A stretch of DNA of 64,000 bases, taken from NCBI RefSeq assembly GCF_028200735.1, contig NZ_JAQKPV010000005.1, forward strand, positions 236,847 through 300,846, read 5' to 3'. Below the pieces are notes generated by a model. It was not told where the DNA came from. It saw nothing but the letters and a program-made list of their open reading frames with translations, and searched no databases. Source of the stretch: Streptomyces sp. ACA25. GTDB lineage: Bacteria; Actinomycetota; Actinomycetes; Streptomycetales; Streptomycetaceae. A program made the translations under genes and the position numbers. Each line of letters starts with the position of its first letter. Position 1 is the stretch's first letter. Shown one piece after another: positions 1-8,067 of the stretch.

Positions 1-535
1 CGGAGACCTCCTCTTGGCCATGGCGACCAGCTCGGCGATGACCTCGGCGCTGGTGAGCTGCTGCCGCACGTAGCGGGACATGAGGTCTTCCAGCCGTGCG
101 GAGAAGCTCTTCTGCCGGACGATGTTGTGCCGGGTGATGTCCCGCATCGTCTTCTCGATCAGTCGGCGCAGTGCCTCCGCCGCCAGGTGCGGGGTCTCGG
201 ACTCCTGGAGTCACCGAGGATGTTCGTCGTTGAGGCGGGACAGGTCGAGCTGCCCTATAGCCGCCTTGGCGTACAGGTCGGTGATCTCTTCGGCGTCGAC
301 GGCTGAGGCCGCCAGCTGGGCAAGGTAGAGGTTGATCTCGGCAGGCCGCCGGCAGGCCGCCGGCTTCGCGGTCCGCGGCGTCGAGCTTCACCACCCAGAC
401 GCGTACCTCCCGGAAGAATCGGAGAGCAGGCACAGGACGTTGTAGCGGAAGGCGAGCGGGAATTCGTCCAGGTAGGTCTGAAGTTGGGCGCGGGCGTCCT
501 GGACGGCCGCGTGGTTGTCGGAGGCGCTCTTCAGC
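1..535 (-). pseudogene. Decayed hsdR fragment A (type I restriction endonuclease subunit)
   Basis: Read on the minus strand, about 535-410 encodes VIALKSASDNHAAVQDA, then QLQTYLDEFPLAFRYN and LLSD, which resembles the N-terminal nuclease region of HsdR; the usual E-x-K pair reads A-x-K, so a catalytic acid seems lost. From about 345 to the window edge the strand encodes LRRLIEKTMRDITRHNIV, QKSFSARLEDLMSRY and SAEVIAELVAMAK, typical of the C-terminal DUF3387 helical domain. The motor domain that should lie between is missing. A TGA lies in frame at 213-211, and an 11-bp tandem duplication (340-361) adds a frame change. It cannot make a working enzyme. The gene runs off the left end of the window. 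Confidence 0.7.
340..361. repeat. 11-bp tandem duplication inside hsdR fragment A
   Basis: GGCAGGCCGCC occurs twice head to tail. An 11-bp duplication in coding DNA shifts the frame, so it may be one of the lesions that broke fragment A. Confidence 0.7.
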
Positions 536-597
536 GCGATGACATCGGTGACCGAGAGTGACATGCCTGTGGCGGGTACCCCGGGTAGGCGTGGTCA

Positions 598-1914
598 TTA
601 CCAGGGGCGGGTGATGATGTTGGTGTCGAGGGTGACCGAGCCGTTGATGGTCATGGCCTGTCCCTGGATGGTTACGCCGGCGTTCACGGTGATGGATGTC
701 AGGGCCAGGATCCTTCCCGCGAAGGTGGTGTCGGTGCCAAGAGTGGCTGAGCTTCCGATTTGCCAGATCACGTTCCTGGCCATGGCGCCGTTGATGAGGC
801 GCACGCTGCTGGCCGTTGCCGTGGTCAACGTGGATCCGATCTGGAAAACCCATTCGGCGTTGCGGTCGCCCTGGGCGTCCAGTGTGAGCGTGGTGGCGAG
901 ACCGAGGGAAGTGGGGGCGTTGTAGACGCCGGGAGTCAGCGTCAGGCCGCCGAGATCTCCGGCAAGGCCGGCGTCCGGGAGCTGGGCGACGGCAGTGTCG
1001 TAGGTGGCAATGACATCGGCGTGAGCCTGAAGGGCGTCGGCGTCAGCGATGTGGATGGAACCGTGAACCTGACCGGGCGGAAATCCGGTGACGGACGTTC
1101 CCGGACTCACCCCGAGATCCCCGGTGACCTCGGAGGGACCGGTGTTGGTGACCGACACGCCGCCCAGCACCGCGAAGCGTCCCAGATAGGTGTACGCGTC
1201 CGCAGCGGTCACGGTGCCGCCGAGAGTGACCACGGAGACGTCGACCGGGCCGAGTTCTCCCGCTGGGAGTAGGGCGTGGATCTCCGTATCGGAGGCGACC
1301 CGCCAGGACAGGACGGGCGTGCCACCGAAGGTGACGACAGTGGTGTAGGAGAACGCGGTTCCGGTGAGGACGACGAGATTGCCACCGTCCACCAACCCTT
1401 TGTCCGTGGTGACAGCAGTGATGGACGGCGAGTCGAGATAGGTGTAGACGACCCCACCGGCGGTTCCGCCCCTGGTTCGTACAGTGATCGTCACCGGACC
1501 CGCAGATGCAGCTGCAGGGACGGTGACGGTGAGTTGACCGTCGGAGTCGACGGTGAAGGCGGCGGCCTGCGCACCGAAGAAGACCTCGTACGTGGTGTAG
1601 AGGCCGAGTCCTGTGAGGGTCGCCGTGTTGCCGCCGGCTATGGGGCCGGCGGGAGGCGGAAGGAGGCGGAAGGAGGGTGGCGGCAGGTAGTAGAAGCTTC
1701 CGACGACGCCCGTTCCGCCGGCGGTGGTGACCGAGACCGGAACGGCGCCGTGACCGGAGGGGGTGACGGTGGCGATGGTGGAGTCGCTGAGGACCGTGAA
1801 ACTCGCAGCCCGGCGGGAGCCGTAGAGCACGTTGGTGGTGCCGGTGAAATGGCTACCGGTGAGCGTCACTGCGTCGCCCCCACCAGTGGACCCTTGGTTC
1901 GGTATGACCGTCAT
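598..1914 (-). CDS. IPT/TIG-repeat protein with C-terminal DUF3494 (ice-binding-like) domain
   Basis: The 438-residue product has three immunoglobulin-like IPT/TIG units (about 1-78, 80-160, 163-245), each with the GGxxVTLTG-type opening and xGPVxVxVxTxGGT closing strands. A DUF3494 domain follows (about 247-438: VLGGVSVTNTGPSEVTGDLG, NAEWVFQIGSTLTT, ending TNIITRPW). DUF3494 is the beta-solenoid fold of ice-binding proteins, but most actinobacterial members have no shown ice activity and may serve adhesion or surface roles. I chose the ATG at 1914 because AGGGAG sits 7 nt upstream; the open frame continues further up but looks non-coding. No signal peptide or anchor is visible, odd for a fold that is normally extracellular. 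The gene sits alone between two hsdR remnants. Confidence 0.75.
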   Translation of the reverse strand: MTVIPNQGSTGGGDAVTLTGSHFTGTTNVLYGSRRAASFTVLSDSTIATVTPSGHGAVPVSVTTAGGTGVVGSFYYLPPPSFRLLPPPAGPIAGGNTATLTGLGLYTTYEVFFGAQAAAFTVDSDGQLTVTVPAAASAGPVTITVRTRGGTAGGVVYTYLDSPSITAVTTDKGLVDGGNLVVLTGTAFSYTTVVTFGGTPVLSWRVASDTEIHALLPAGELGPVDVSVVTLGGTVTAADAYTYLGRFAVLGGVSVTNTGPSEVTGDLGVSPGTSVTGFPPGQVHGSIHIADADALQAHADVIATYDTAVAQLPDAGLAGDLGGLTLTPGVYNAPTSLGLATTLTLDAQGDRNAEWVFQIGSTLTTATASSVRLINGAMARNVIWQIGSSATLGTDTTFAGRILALTSITVNAGVTIQGQAMTINGSVTLDTNIITRPW

Positions 1915-2747
1915 GGGGCGCTCCCTGAGTCTGTCGGCCGCTCGGGCAGGATGCGCCGTCGGCCGGTCCCTGCACCGATGGCCGCAGCGGTTCTCCCCTT
2001 CGGAGTAGCCCACTGGTCCACGAACATGACAAGAGTTGAAGGCATATGTCACCCGAATGAGGTACGTGTTCGCAGGCGCGTATCCAGCCGACACCGTGTG
2101 CCGCGCGGCGACTGCGCGGTCAGGTGAGTACCAGCCCCGCCTCGCACACTCGGTCTGGGCTGCGTGGTTCACCAAGCCCGCACGATCTTCTTCCCGCGGT
2201 GCGCCATTGGTTGCTGACGGGTGGCGTGCTGGCCTTCTCTTATCCCCCGGCGATCGAAGGCCGCCGCCGAGAGGCCGCAGGGCATGTATGGGTGCGGGTT
2301 CACCGGCAAGGCCACGCTTCTGCGGTGGCACTGCTAGCTACACCCCCGAGACGTGGACCGGCATTCTCCTGAGTGACGGCTTGATGAACGTGCGGGCGAG
2401 GTGATCGCAGCGCTGCAACCGGGCCACATCGGCACTCACGCTGCTCGTCCAGGCGACAGCCGCTCCTGAGCCACGACTGAGAGGTGGCGTGCGCGTCCCG
2501 AGCCCTACCCCATCGCACATCTCTTCTCCGTTGCTGGAGTTCGTGTCGTGTGAGGACGAGTGGGTGGGCTTTTCGCGGCCCGGTCTGTGGGGTGCGCGGG
2601 GGCGTGCGGGGTTCGAGGTGGGAGTGCGTGACCGGGGTTGTGTCACTCGTTGTAGGCAAGTGTGTCGCGTGGGTGGGGTGGCGGGGTGGGGGTGAGGTGG
2701 AATGGGGTTCCGGTGGGTGCCGTGTCGACGTAGGGGTGGTGGTGGCT
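1915..2747. other. 833-nt intergenic stretch in the accessory patch
   Basis: Open frames run through it on both strands, but none has a ribosome binding site plus recognisable protein sequence. It should hold the promoter of the leftward IPT/DUF3494 gene and that of the rightward XRE gene. I see no transposase, tRNA or clear inverted repeat in it. Confidence 0.4.
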
Positions 2748-3574
2748 GTGACACAGCCGAAGCAGCTTGATCCGTATGTGTCCGCTCGTGCTTTCTACGG
2801 TGCGGAGTTGAGGCGGATGCGGGAGGAGGCGGGTTGGTCGCAGGCGGAGTTGGGGGAGCGGGTGTTCTGTTCGGGGACGTATGTGGGGCAGTTCGAGTCG
2901 GCGGTGCGGCGGCCTCAGCTGGATCTGTCGCGGCAGTTCGATGAAGTGCTGGAGAGCGGGAAGCACTTTCTGCGGCTGTGCAAGCTGGCGCGGGCGTCGA
3001 AGCATCCGGACTACTTCGCGGACGCGGCGGAGCTGGAGAAGCTGGCCAGGACGATCAGCGCCCCCGATGCTGGTGCCGGGGCTGTTGCAGACGGATGCGT
3101 ACGCGCGGGCGTTGACGCGGGCGACATTGCCGTTGGCATCGGGAGGAGGAGGTCGAGGAGCACGTCCGGGCTCGCATGGATCGGCAGCAACTCCTTGACG
3201 GCGCAACACGGCCGCAGTTGTGGGCAGTCCTGCACGAGACCGTGCTGCGGGTTCCGATGGGTGGCCCCGCAGTGATGCGGGAGCAGTTGCTGCATATCGC
3301 TGATCAGGCGCGGAAACGCCGCGTGTTGGTGCAGGTGCTTCCCTTCACAGCTGCCGCGAATGCCGTGCTGAACGGCATGGCCTCTCTGATGACGTTCAGT
3401 GATGCCCCACCAGCTGTATACACAGAAGGCGCTGGCACAGGGCAGCTCATCGAAGAGCCATCGCTGGTCGACCAGTGCCAGAGGTCATACGATCTGGTCC
3501 GGGCCGCTTCGCTGTCACCGGCGGCGTCCATGACCCTGCTCGAATCAGCGGCTGAGGAATACTCAACACCATGA
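2748..3574 (+). pseudogene. XRE-family regulator with DUF5753 domain, two frameshifts
   Basis: The product starts VTQPKQLDPYVSARAFYGAE and has a helix-turn-helix around LRRMREEAGWSQAELGERV, then GTYVGQFESAVRRPQ. The C-terminal DUF5753 half is split over two other frames: MLVPGLLQTDAYARAL lies one frame away after about 3058, and EEEVEEHVRARMDRQQLL, through LWAVLHETVLRVPMGG to the stop, another frame away after about 3140. Members of this family are single proteins of roughly 280 residues, so this copy is a recent pseudogene or has two sequencing errors. It overlaps the next gene by 4 nt (ATGA), the usual arrangement for XRE-DUF397 pairs that act in development and antibiotic control. The GTG start is chosen from where homology begins. 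Confidence 0.75.
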
Positions 3575-3777
3575 CCAGTACAGAGAACTTGAGCACCGCA
3601 GCGTGGCGCAAGTCGTCTTACAGCGATGGCCAAGGAGGCAGCTGCCTGGAGGTTGCGGATGGCTTCTCCGGCGTCGTGCCTGTTCGTGACAGTAAGGCTC
3701 CGGAGGGGGCGGCGTTGGTGCTTCCGGCTGCTGGTTGGGGTTCCTTCGTGTCTGCTGTCAAGGCTGGAGCCCTGTAG
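3571..3777 (+). CDS. DUF397 small protein
   Basis: The 68-residue product has the family hallmarks: AAWRKSSYSDGQGGSCLEVA near the start, then VPVRDSKAPEGAAL and the Trp-Gly-Ser-Phe end. DUF397 proteins are almost always encoded directly after an XRE/DUF5753 regulator and are thought to be its partner or antagonist. Here the start codon overlaps the stop of the regulator (ATGA), giving translational coupling. The reading frame is intact although the regulator upstream is frameshifted, so expression may be disturbed if the shifts are real. Confidence 0.88.
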   Translation: MTSTENLSTAAWRKSSYSDGQGGSCLEVADGFSGVVPVRDSKAPEGAALVLPAAGWGSFVSAVKAGAL

Positions 3778-3825
3778 GCAGACACGAAGGCAGGGTCGTC
3801 ACGTCGTGGCCTGGGGGGACCATTC

Positions 3826-4700
3826 GTTGGTGCGCAGATCTCCTGCGTCGCGCAGACGAATATCGCCTTGCCCGGACCGCCGATCCGCGGGCGCATCAGC
3901 TCCGAGCGCCGCTCCCAGTGCGTCACCAGGTCCTCGGTCAGCGTCCTTATGCGGTCCGGGGCGCCGTAGACGCTGGTCATCGTGGCGGCGCGCTGCACGG
4001 CACGGCGACGCTCCGCGTCGTCCAGCCCGGCGGTCAGCGCGTCCGCCTCATCGTCCAGCGCCGTCGGGTCCACGTCCGGGGGAAGGGACACCGGGATCAG
4101 GCGCGGCTCGTGGTAGACGCGGACGGTGCCTCGTCGTCCACGGCACGCTTGAGGTCGTAGACGTCGATGTAGTCCTTGCCCGCGCCGAACACCTCGCGGG
4201 TGTTGGCGTCGGGGCCTTGGAGATCGGCGTGCCGGTGAAGGCGATCAGCGTGGCGTGGGGCAGGGCGCCCCGCAGGTGCCGTGCGTAGCCGGTGAGGCTG
4301 CCGTAGGGCTGCGATGTGCCTCGTCCACGATGACGATGATGTTCCGCCGGTCGGACAGCAGCGGGTGATGGGCTCCGGACTCCTTCTCGTCCTGCGTCTT
4401 CCCGAGCTGCTGGAGAGTGGTGAACAGAATGCCGCCGGTGCGGACGATGGTCAGCTTCTCGCGGAGTTCCTTCCGGGTCTGCACATGACGGGGCGTCTGG
4501 CCCAGGAGCAACTGACTTTCCAGAAAGGTGTTGTACAGCCGATCGTCCAGGTCGTTGCGGTCGGTGACGACCACAACGGTCGGGTTGTTGAGTGCGGGAT
4601 GCCGGGATGCCGGGATGCCAGCGCGCTGGTGCACACCATCTCCTCGGACTTGCCGGACCCTTGCGTGTGCCAAACGACGCCGGCCTGCGGGCCCCGGGTG
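3826..4700 (-). pseudogene. Decayed hsdR fragment B (motor domain)
   Basis: In three minus-strand frames one can follow the HsdR translocase: AGVVWHTQGSGKS (Walker A, near 4690-4640), NNPTVVVVTDRNDLDDRLYN and GGILFTTLQQLGK, then NIIVIVDEAHRS (DEAH box), LIAFTGTPISKA (motif III region), and finally LVTHWERRSELMR and GKAIFVCATQEIC. These come in the right order but hop frames at least three times, so the gene is dead. N-terminal nuclease and C-terminal parts are absent here; pieces of both occur in the fragment at 1-535, in an order that cannot be one interrupted gene. No hsdM or hsdS was recognised nearby. Confidence 0.75.
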
Positions 4701-4844
4701 AAAGAGCTGCTGTCGTTGCTCGACAACCCGGTCTCGGCCGCACGGGCGGCCGAACTGCTGGACACCTGGCTCAGTCTCCAGACCCAGGAGGCCGAGGCGG
4801 CAGCCGGTCACCATCCGACGGGAAGGGAACCGACCCGGCCGTGA
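4698..4844 (+). other. Possible 48-codon gene fragment of unknown family
   Basis: The frame reads VKELLSLLDNPVSAARAAEL then LDTWLSLQTQEAEAAAGHH, a strongly helical, coding-like composition that starts where hsdR homology on the other strand stops. No ribosome binding site is seen before the GTG. It may be the 3' end of a gene whose 5' part was replaced by the hsdR fragment. I do not recognise the family. Confidence 0.25.
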
Positions 4845-5158
4845 GCGGGGAACTGGTGCGGGACGCCCCGCTTGCCTGACCGCTGCGCGGGTGGCCGGAC
4901 AGGGGTCAGCGGGGCGGGGGCAGGAGGTGGGGGAGGCCGTCGGCGCGGAGCGGCCTCAGCCGGTCGTCCCGGCTTGCCGCGTTCGCCTCGGCGACCGGTG
5001 CGCTCAACGGCTCAGCGGTCGTCGGTGACCACCCGGTAGCGGTGGTACTTCTCCTGGCCTTCCCGAGTTGCCCGGTCCCGCAGGCCCCCGGAGCATCGAC
5101 GTGTCGGGACTTCTCCTTTCCCGTCCCGTCACAGCCCGACAGCATCTGGAGCAGCAAC
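4845..5158. other. Gap with no recognisable gene
   Basis: The 314 nt contain open frames without homology that I can recognise. The final bases (GGAG about 7 nt before the GTG at 5159) serve the next gene. Confidence 0.4.
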
Positions 5159-5674
5159 GTGGACAAGTCCTCACTCCTCGCGATCGAGTCAGTCGTCGGC
5201 GGTGGAAGGGCCGTCATGGTGGGGGAGGACGCCGTCGTGGTGGCCGCGGTGCAGGACGCGGTCAAGTCCGGCCGGACCGCCACGTTCTACCTGACGCGCC
5301 GGCAGTTCACGGCGGTGAACACCTGGTACTGGACCCCGCAGGTCATCAGGAGCGTGGGCCTGGAGCCGGTGTCCTACGAGGAGAAGGCCCGGGTTCGGGC
5401 CGAGCTGGGAATCGAGGACACCAAGCTCTCCTACTCGAACCGCATCGAGTGCCAGTGCGGCCAGGTGTACGGCGCGTTCGAGTTCCTCCAGCAGGGGATC
5501 CGGGAGCACGGCCGCGAGACGGTGCAGGCCGTGTTCAACCTGGAGGACTCACCTGTTCTGCGCGTCAACCCTCGGCAGGAGGCGGTCTGCCCCGAGTGCC
5601 TGCAGATTCTCCGGGCACCGCACTACTACTGCTACTGGGGCTACGGGTGCTGCCGGGAAGTGGTGATGGCCTGA
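5159..5674 (+). CDS. Cys-rich protein of unknown function next to the terpene synthase locus
   Basis: The 171-residue product is not a family I recognise. The first half is mixed alpha/beta (LLAIESVVGGGRAVMVGEDA, ATFYLTRRQFTAVNTWYW). Cys98 and Cys100 (ECQCG) pair with Cys144 and Cys147 (CPEC) in a zinc-ribbon-like spacing. The C-terminal tail is unusually aromatic and Cys-rich (HYYCYWGYGCCREVVMA, Cys158, 164, 165). No signal peptide is seen. I chose GTG 5159 because GGAG precedes it by 7 nt; an ATG at 5216 is the alternative. It is convergent with the terpene synthase and separated from it by a strong hairpin, so it is not in that operon. The zinc role is inference. Confidence 0.6.
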   Translation: MDKSSLLAIESVVGGGRAVMVGEDAVVVAAVQDAVKSGRTATFYLTRRQFTAVNTWYWTPQVIRSVGLEPVSYEEKARVRAELGIEDTKLSYSNRIECQCGQVYGAFEFLQQGIREHGRETVQAVFNLEDSPVLRVNPRQEAVCPECLQILRAPHYYCYWGYGCCREVVMA

Positions 5675-5675
5675 G

Positions 5676-5707
5676 GTCCCCGCGCAGGCAGCAGCGTGCG
5701 CGGGGAC
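5676..5707. terminator. Bidirectional hairpin terminator
   Basis: A perfect 11-bp stem (GTCCCCGCGCA / TGCGCGGGGAC) with a 10-nt loop lies between the stop codons of two convergent genes. Confidence 0.75.
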
Positions 5708-5729
5708 ACCGTGCTCGTCAGCCCTGCGA

Positions 5730-6614
5730 CTACCGAATGGACCATGCCGGGACGGCAGGCCGACTGACCTCGCGACGCAGGCGCTCCAAGTCCGGTCCTG
5801 CGGCCGTGGTCTTCGGCTGGTACCTCTCGGACTCGTTCTGCCGCACGTCGAGAAACAGTTTCAGCGTGTCGTAGATCGCCGCATACTGGTCGCCCTGGCC
5901 GGAGAGGCCGCGCAGCGTGCTGAAAAGTACGGGCACGTACGTGAATACTGCGTTGAATTGCTCACGTTTTTCTGCCACTTGGCGCTCCACCCGCTCGATG
6001 GCTACCGCGCGGCTGCACCCCGTCTCGTGACGGATCGCCCTGACCAGGTTGTAGGGGACCTGGTCCGCCTCGTCCTGGTCCACTCCCGTCAGGTCGTTCT
6101 CGGCGAAAATGACGAAGAATCCGAGATCCTCAAGACGTCGGACCATGCGGTGGCTGCGCACCGCCGGCGGCATCTCCCGGTCCTGCACGATCTCCGAGCA
6201 GGCCAGACCGATCTCGAATCCACCGGTCGACTTCCGCAGCGGCAGGTAGTCCGCTGTTGAGGGGATGTAGCCGCTGATGCGGTGGTGTGCCTCACGCTCG
6301 CAGGCATGGGCCCATTCCTCGATGTTGGCGAGCAATGTCTCCTGCCATCGCGCTGTCCTGCCTTTGCACAGGCGTGGCCACAACTGCGCCCAGGACGCCG
6401 TGAGCGCACCGTGCGTCCAGGGTGTGCCCGGGTCCTGGCGCACAGTCGCCACCAGGCCTTCCCTCAGGGCGGTGACGGCTTGCGGGTCCGTCAGCTGCGG
6501 ATCCTCGAACAGGTCGTCCCACAGAGCGAGCAGCGTGGCCAAGGCTGCGCTGGTCTGCTTCCTCTCGAGGAGGCCGTCGTCGCTGCCGTCGGCGCCGGCA
6601 GCCCCGGCCGCCAC
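5730..6614 (-). CDS. Class I terpene synthase domain (C-terminal half of a likely fusion)
   Basis: The 294 residues after GTG 6614 carry the class I terpene cyclase signature: Asp-rich DDLFE (Asp33, Asp34, Glu37), YLPLRKSTGG with Arg127 exactly 46 residues before Asn173 (the pyrophosphate-sensor spacing), an NSE-type motif NDLTGVDQD (Asn173), and an Arg-Tyr pair in NESERYQ near the end. It should ionise a polyprenyl diphosphate with Mg2+ and cyclise it. In the NSE motif the middle Ser/Thr is Gly and the last Glu is Asp, unlike the consensus. The N-terminal helix expected before DDxxE is missing from this frame but is found in the neighbouring frame (TRWLKGWLVDTGIAAT) at the end of the upstream gene; removing one G near 6677 joins them. 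No good ribosome binding site precedes GTG 6614, so this part is probably translated only as a fusion. Confidence 0.75.
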   Translation of the reverse strand: MAAGAAGADGSDDGLLERKQTSAALATLLALWDDLFEDPQLTDPQAVTALREGLVATVRQDPGTPWTHGALTASWAQLWPRLCKGRTARWQETLLANIEEWAHACEREAHHRISGYIPSTADYLPLRKSTGGFEIGLACSEIVQDREMPPAVRSHRMVRRLEDLGFFVIFAENDLTGVDQDEADQVPYNLVRAIRHETGCSRAVAIERVERQVAEKREQFNAVFTYVPVLFSTLRGLSGQGDQYAAIYDTLKLFLDVRQNESERYQPKTTAAGPDLERLRREVSRPAVPAWSIR

Positions 6615-6630
6615 CTGGGGAAGGCCACGT

Positions 6631-7797
6631 TCAATCAGGGACAGGGTGCCTGCCAGCCGGTGGTGGTCGGCCTCGGCCCGGGGTGGCGGCGATGCCGGTG
6701 TCCACGAGCCAGCCCTTCAGCCACCGCGTGACGTGCTGAGCTTGTGCGCTGTCCTGGGGCTGGGGTGCCTGCCGGACCTGAGGCGGAATGGCCGCAGGGC
6801 GGGACGCAGTGGGCCGGTCGAGTACAGCCCTGGCGTAGGCAGTCAGCGCATCGAGAGCACGGGGGTGATCGGTAAGGTGGGAGAGCTGCTCAGCGGCCTT
6901 GGCCATGTGTGCGTCGGCCACTGCCTGTGCCTCCTGCACGGCCCCGGAGGCGACAACGAGGTCCCGGGCACGGGCGGCTTCTTCCCGTGTCATCTCCTTG
7001 CCAAGCAGGCGACCCAGGTCGCGGTCGCGGGAAGCCGCGCGGATCACTGGGAGGGTGTAGACACCCTCGGCCAGATCCGTGTTGACGGGCTTGCCCAACT
7101 CCTCGGCCGTCGAAGTCAGATCGATAATGTCGTCGCGCAATTGATAGGCGTGCCCGAATTCCCAGCCGAATCCGGCCAGCGCTTCCTCCCGGCCCTTCTG
7201 CTGATCGCCGCCCCCGTTCGCCTGCATCGCCCCCAGCCGACAGGCCGAGGCGAACAGCTGCGCCGTCTTGCCACCGATCGCGTCGAGGTAGGCCTGCTCG
7301 CTGCGCGAGGCCATGTACAGGTCGGCCGCCTCCATCACCATGCCGGCGCAAAGCCGTTCGCCGCCCCTCGTTCCCTCGATGACTTCGCGCTGACCAAGCT
7401 GCGCCAGCATGCCCAGGCCCGTGAGCCATACGCAGTCGCCGGCGAGGATGGCGAGTTGTTCACCCCATAGCCGGTTCGCGCTGGGACGGCCCCGGCGCTC
7501 GTGAGCGTGGTCCACGACGTCATCGTGGTAGAGCGACCCCAGGTGCACCAGCTCGACAGCTGCGGCGGCAAGCACCGCCCGGTCATCGGCAGGCGCCGAA
7601 GGATCGGTGAGAACGTAGTACGAGAGCAGGGCAAGGGTGGGACGGACCAGGCCTCGGGACGTGCCGGGCCCTTCCTGCGTGAGCGCGTCGAGGTCGGGCC
7701 GACCCTGGATGCGCACCGGCTTGAGAGCGTCCCGGACTCTGTCCAGGTCTGCCTCCAGGAAAGGGAAGACGGTGCAATCAATCCCGGATGGTGGCAT
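6631..7797 (-). CDS. Polyprenyl diphosphate synthase (N-terminal half of a likely fusion)
   Basis: The protein has both trans-prenyltransferase Asp motifs: HDDVVD (Asp92, 93, 96) and RDDIID (Asp222, 223, 226), with GKTAQLF between. It should condense isopentenyl diphosphate with an allylic diphosphate. Small residues just before the first motif (Gly-Ser-Leu-Tyr) argue for a product longer than C15; the exact length cannot be read. The usual GGKR near residue 45 is GTSR, a departure. The ATG at 7797 is preceded by AGGAG at ideal distance and is preferred over the in-frame upstream start at 7848. After about residue 340 comes a linker rich in Pro, Ala and Gln, then a helix like the first helix of terpene synthases; the frame then drifts out and stops at 6631. 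A one-base deletion would give a 688-residue synthase-cyclase protein. Confidence 0.85.
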   Translation of the reverse strand: MPPSGIDCTVFPFLEADLDRVRDALKPVRIQGRPDLDALTQEGPGTSRGLVRPTLALLSYYVLTDPSAPADDRAVLAAAAVELVHLGSLYHDDVVDHAHERRGRPSANRLWGEQLAILAGDCVWLTGLGMLAQLGQREVIEGTRGGERLCAGMVMEAADLYMASRSEQAYLDAIGGKTAQLFASACRLGAMQANGGGDQQKGREEALAGFGWEFGHAYQLRDDIIDLTSTAEELGKPVNTDLAEGVYTLPVIRAASRDRDLGRLLGKEMTREEAARARDLVVASGAVQEAQAVADAHMAKAAEQLSHLTDHPRALDALTAYARAVLDRPTASRPAAIPPQVRQAPQPQDSAQAQHVTRWLKGWLVDTGIAATPGRGRPPPAGRHPVPD

Positions 7798-7966
7798 ATC
7801 GCGCTCCTGACGCTGGTCGGTGTTCAACGCGCGGGAGACAACTGACATGGAGCAGCGGATGCCGCAGCACCCGCTCCCCTCATGACCACCCCACGCCTCG
7901 CATCAGGAAACAGGCGCTGGTCGAAGTATGCGGGCAGGCCTGAGCTAAACCACCGAATCGTATGAA

Positions 7967-7989
7967 CTGGCCCTCCAGCCCCGGGCCAG
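7967..7989 (-). terminator. Candidate terminator of the channel gene
   Basis: A 7-bp stem CTGGCCC / GGGCCAG with a 9-nt loop lies about 80 nt past the stop of the leftward channel gene. The stem is short, so the call is tentative. Confidence 0.35.
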
Positions 7990-8067
7990 GGCGCCGGCAC
8001 GCGCGCGGGGCCGTTTCCGAGCCCTCGCCGGGGTCTCGGACGAAACTGTGGCCGACCCGGGAGTGGT

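Noticed and set aside
2036..2754. Short open frames in the 1915-2747 gap on both strands
   Set aside because: No ribosome binding site with recognisable protein; proline/arginine-rich shadows.
4906..5283. Minus-strand frame ending KYHRYRVVTDDR in another reading, perhaps the 3' end of a gene
   Set aside because: Too short and degenerate to assign; no start or ribosome binding site found.
6612..6614. GTG 6614 as an independent start of the terpene synthase
   Set aside because: No ribosome binding site precedes it and the conserved first helix would be lost; fusion or frameshift reading is preferred.
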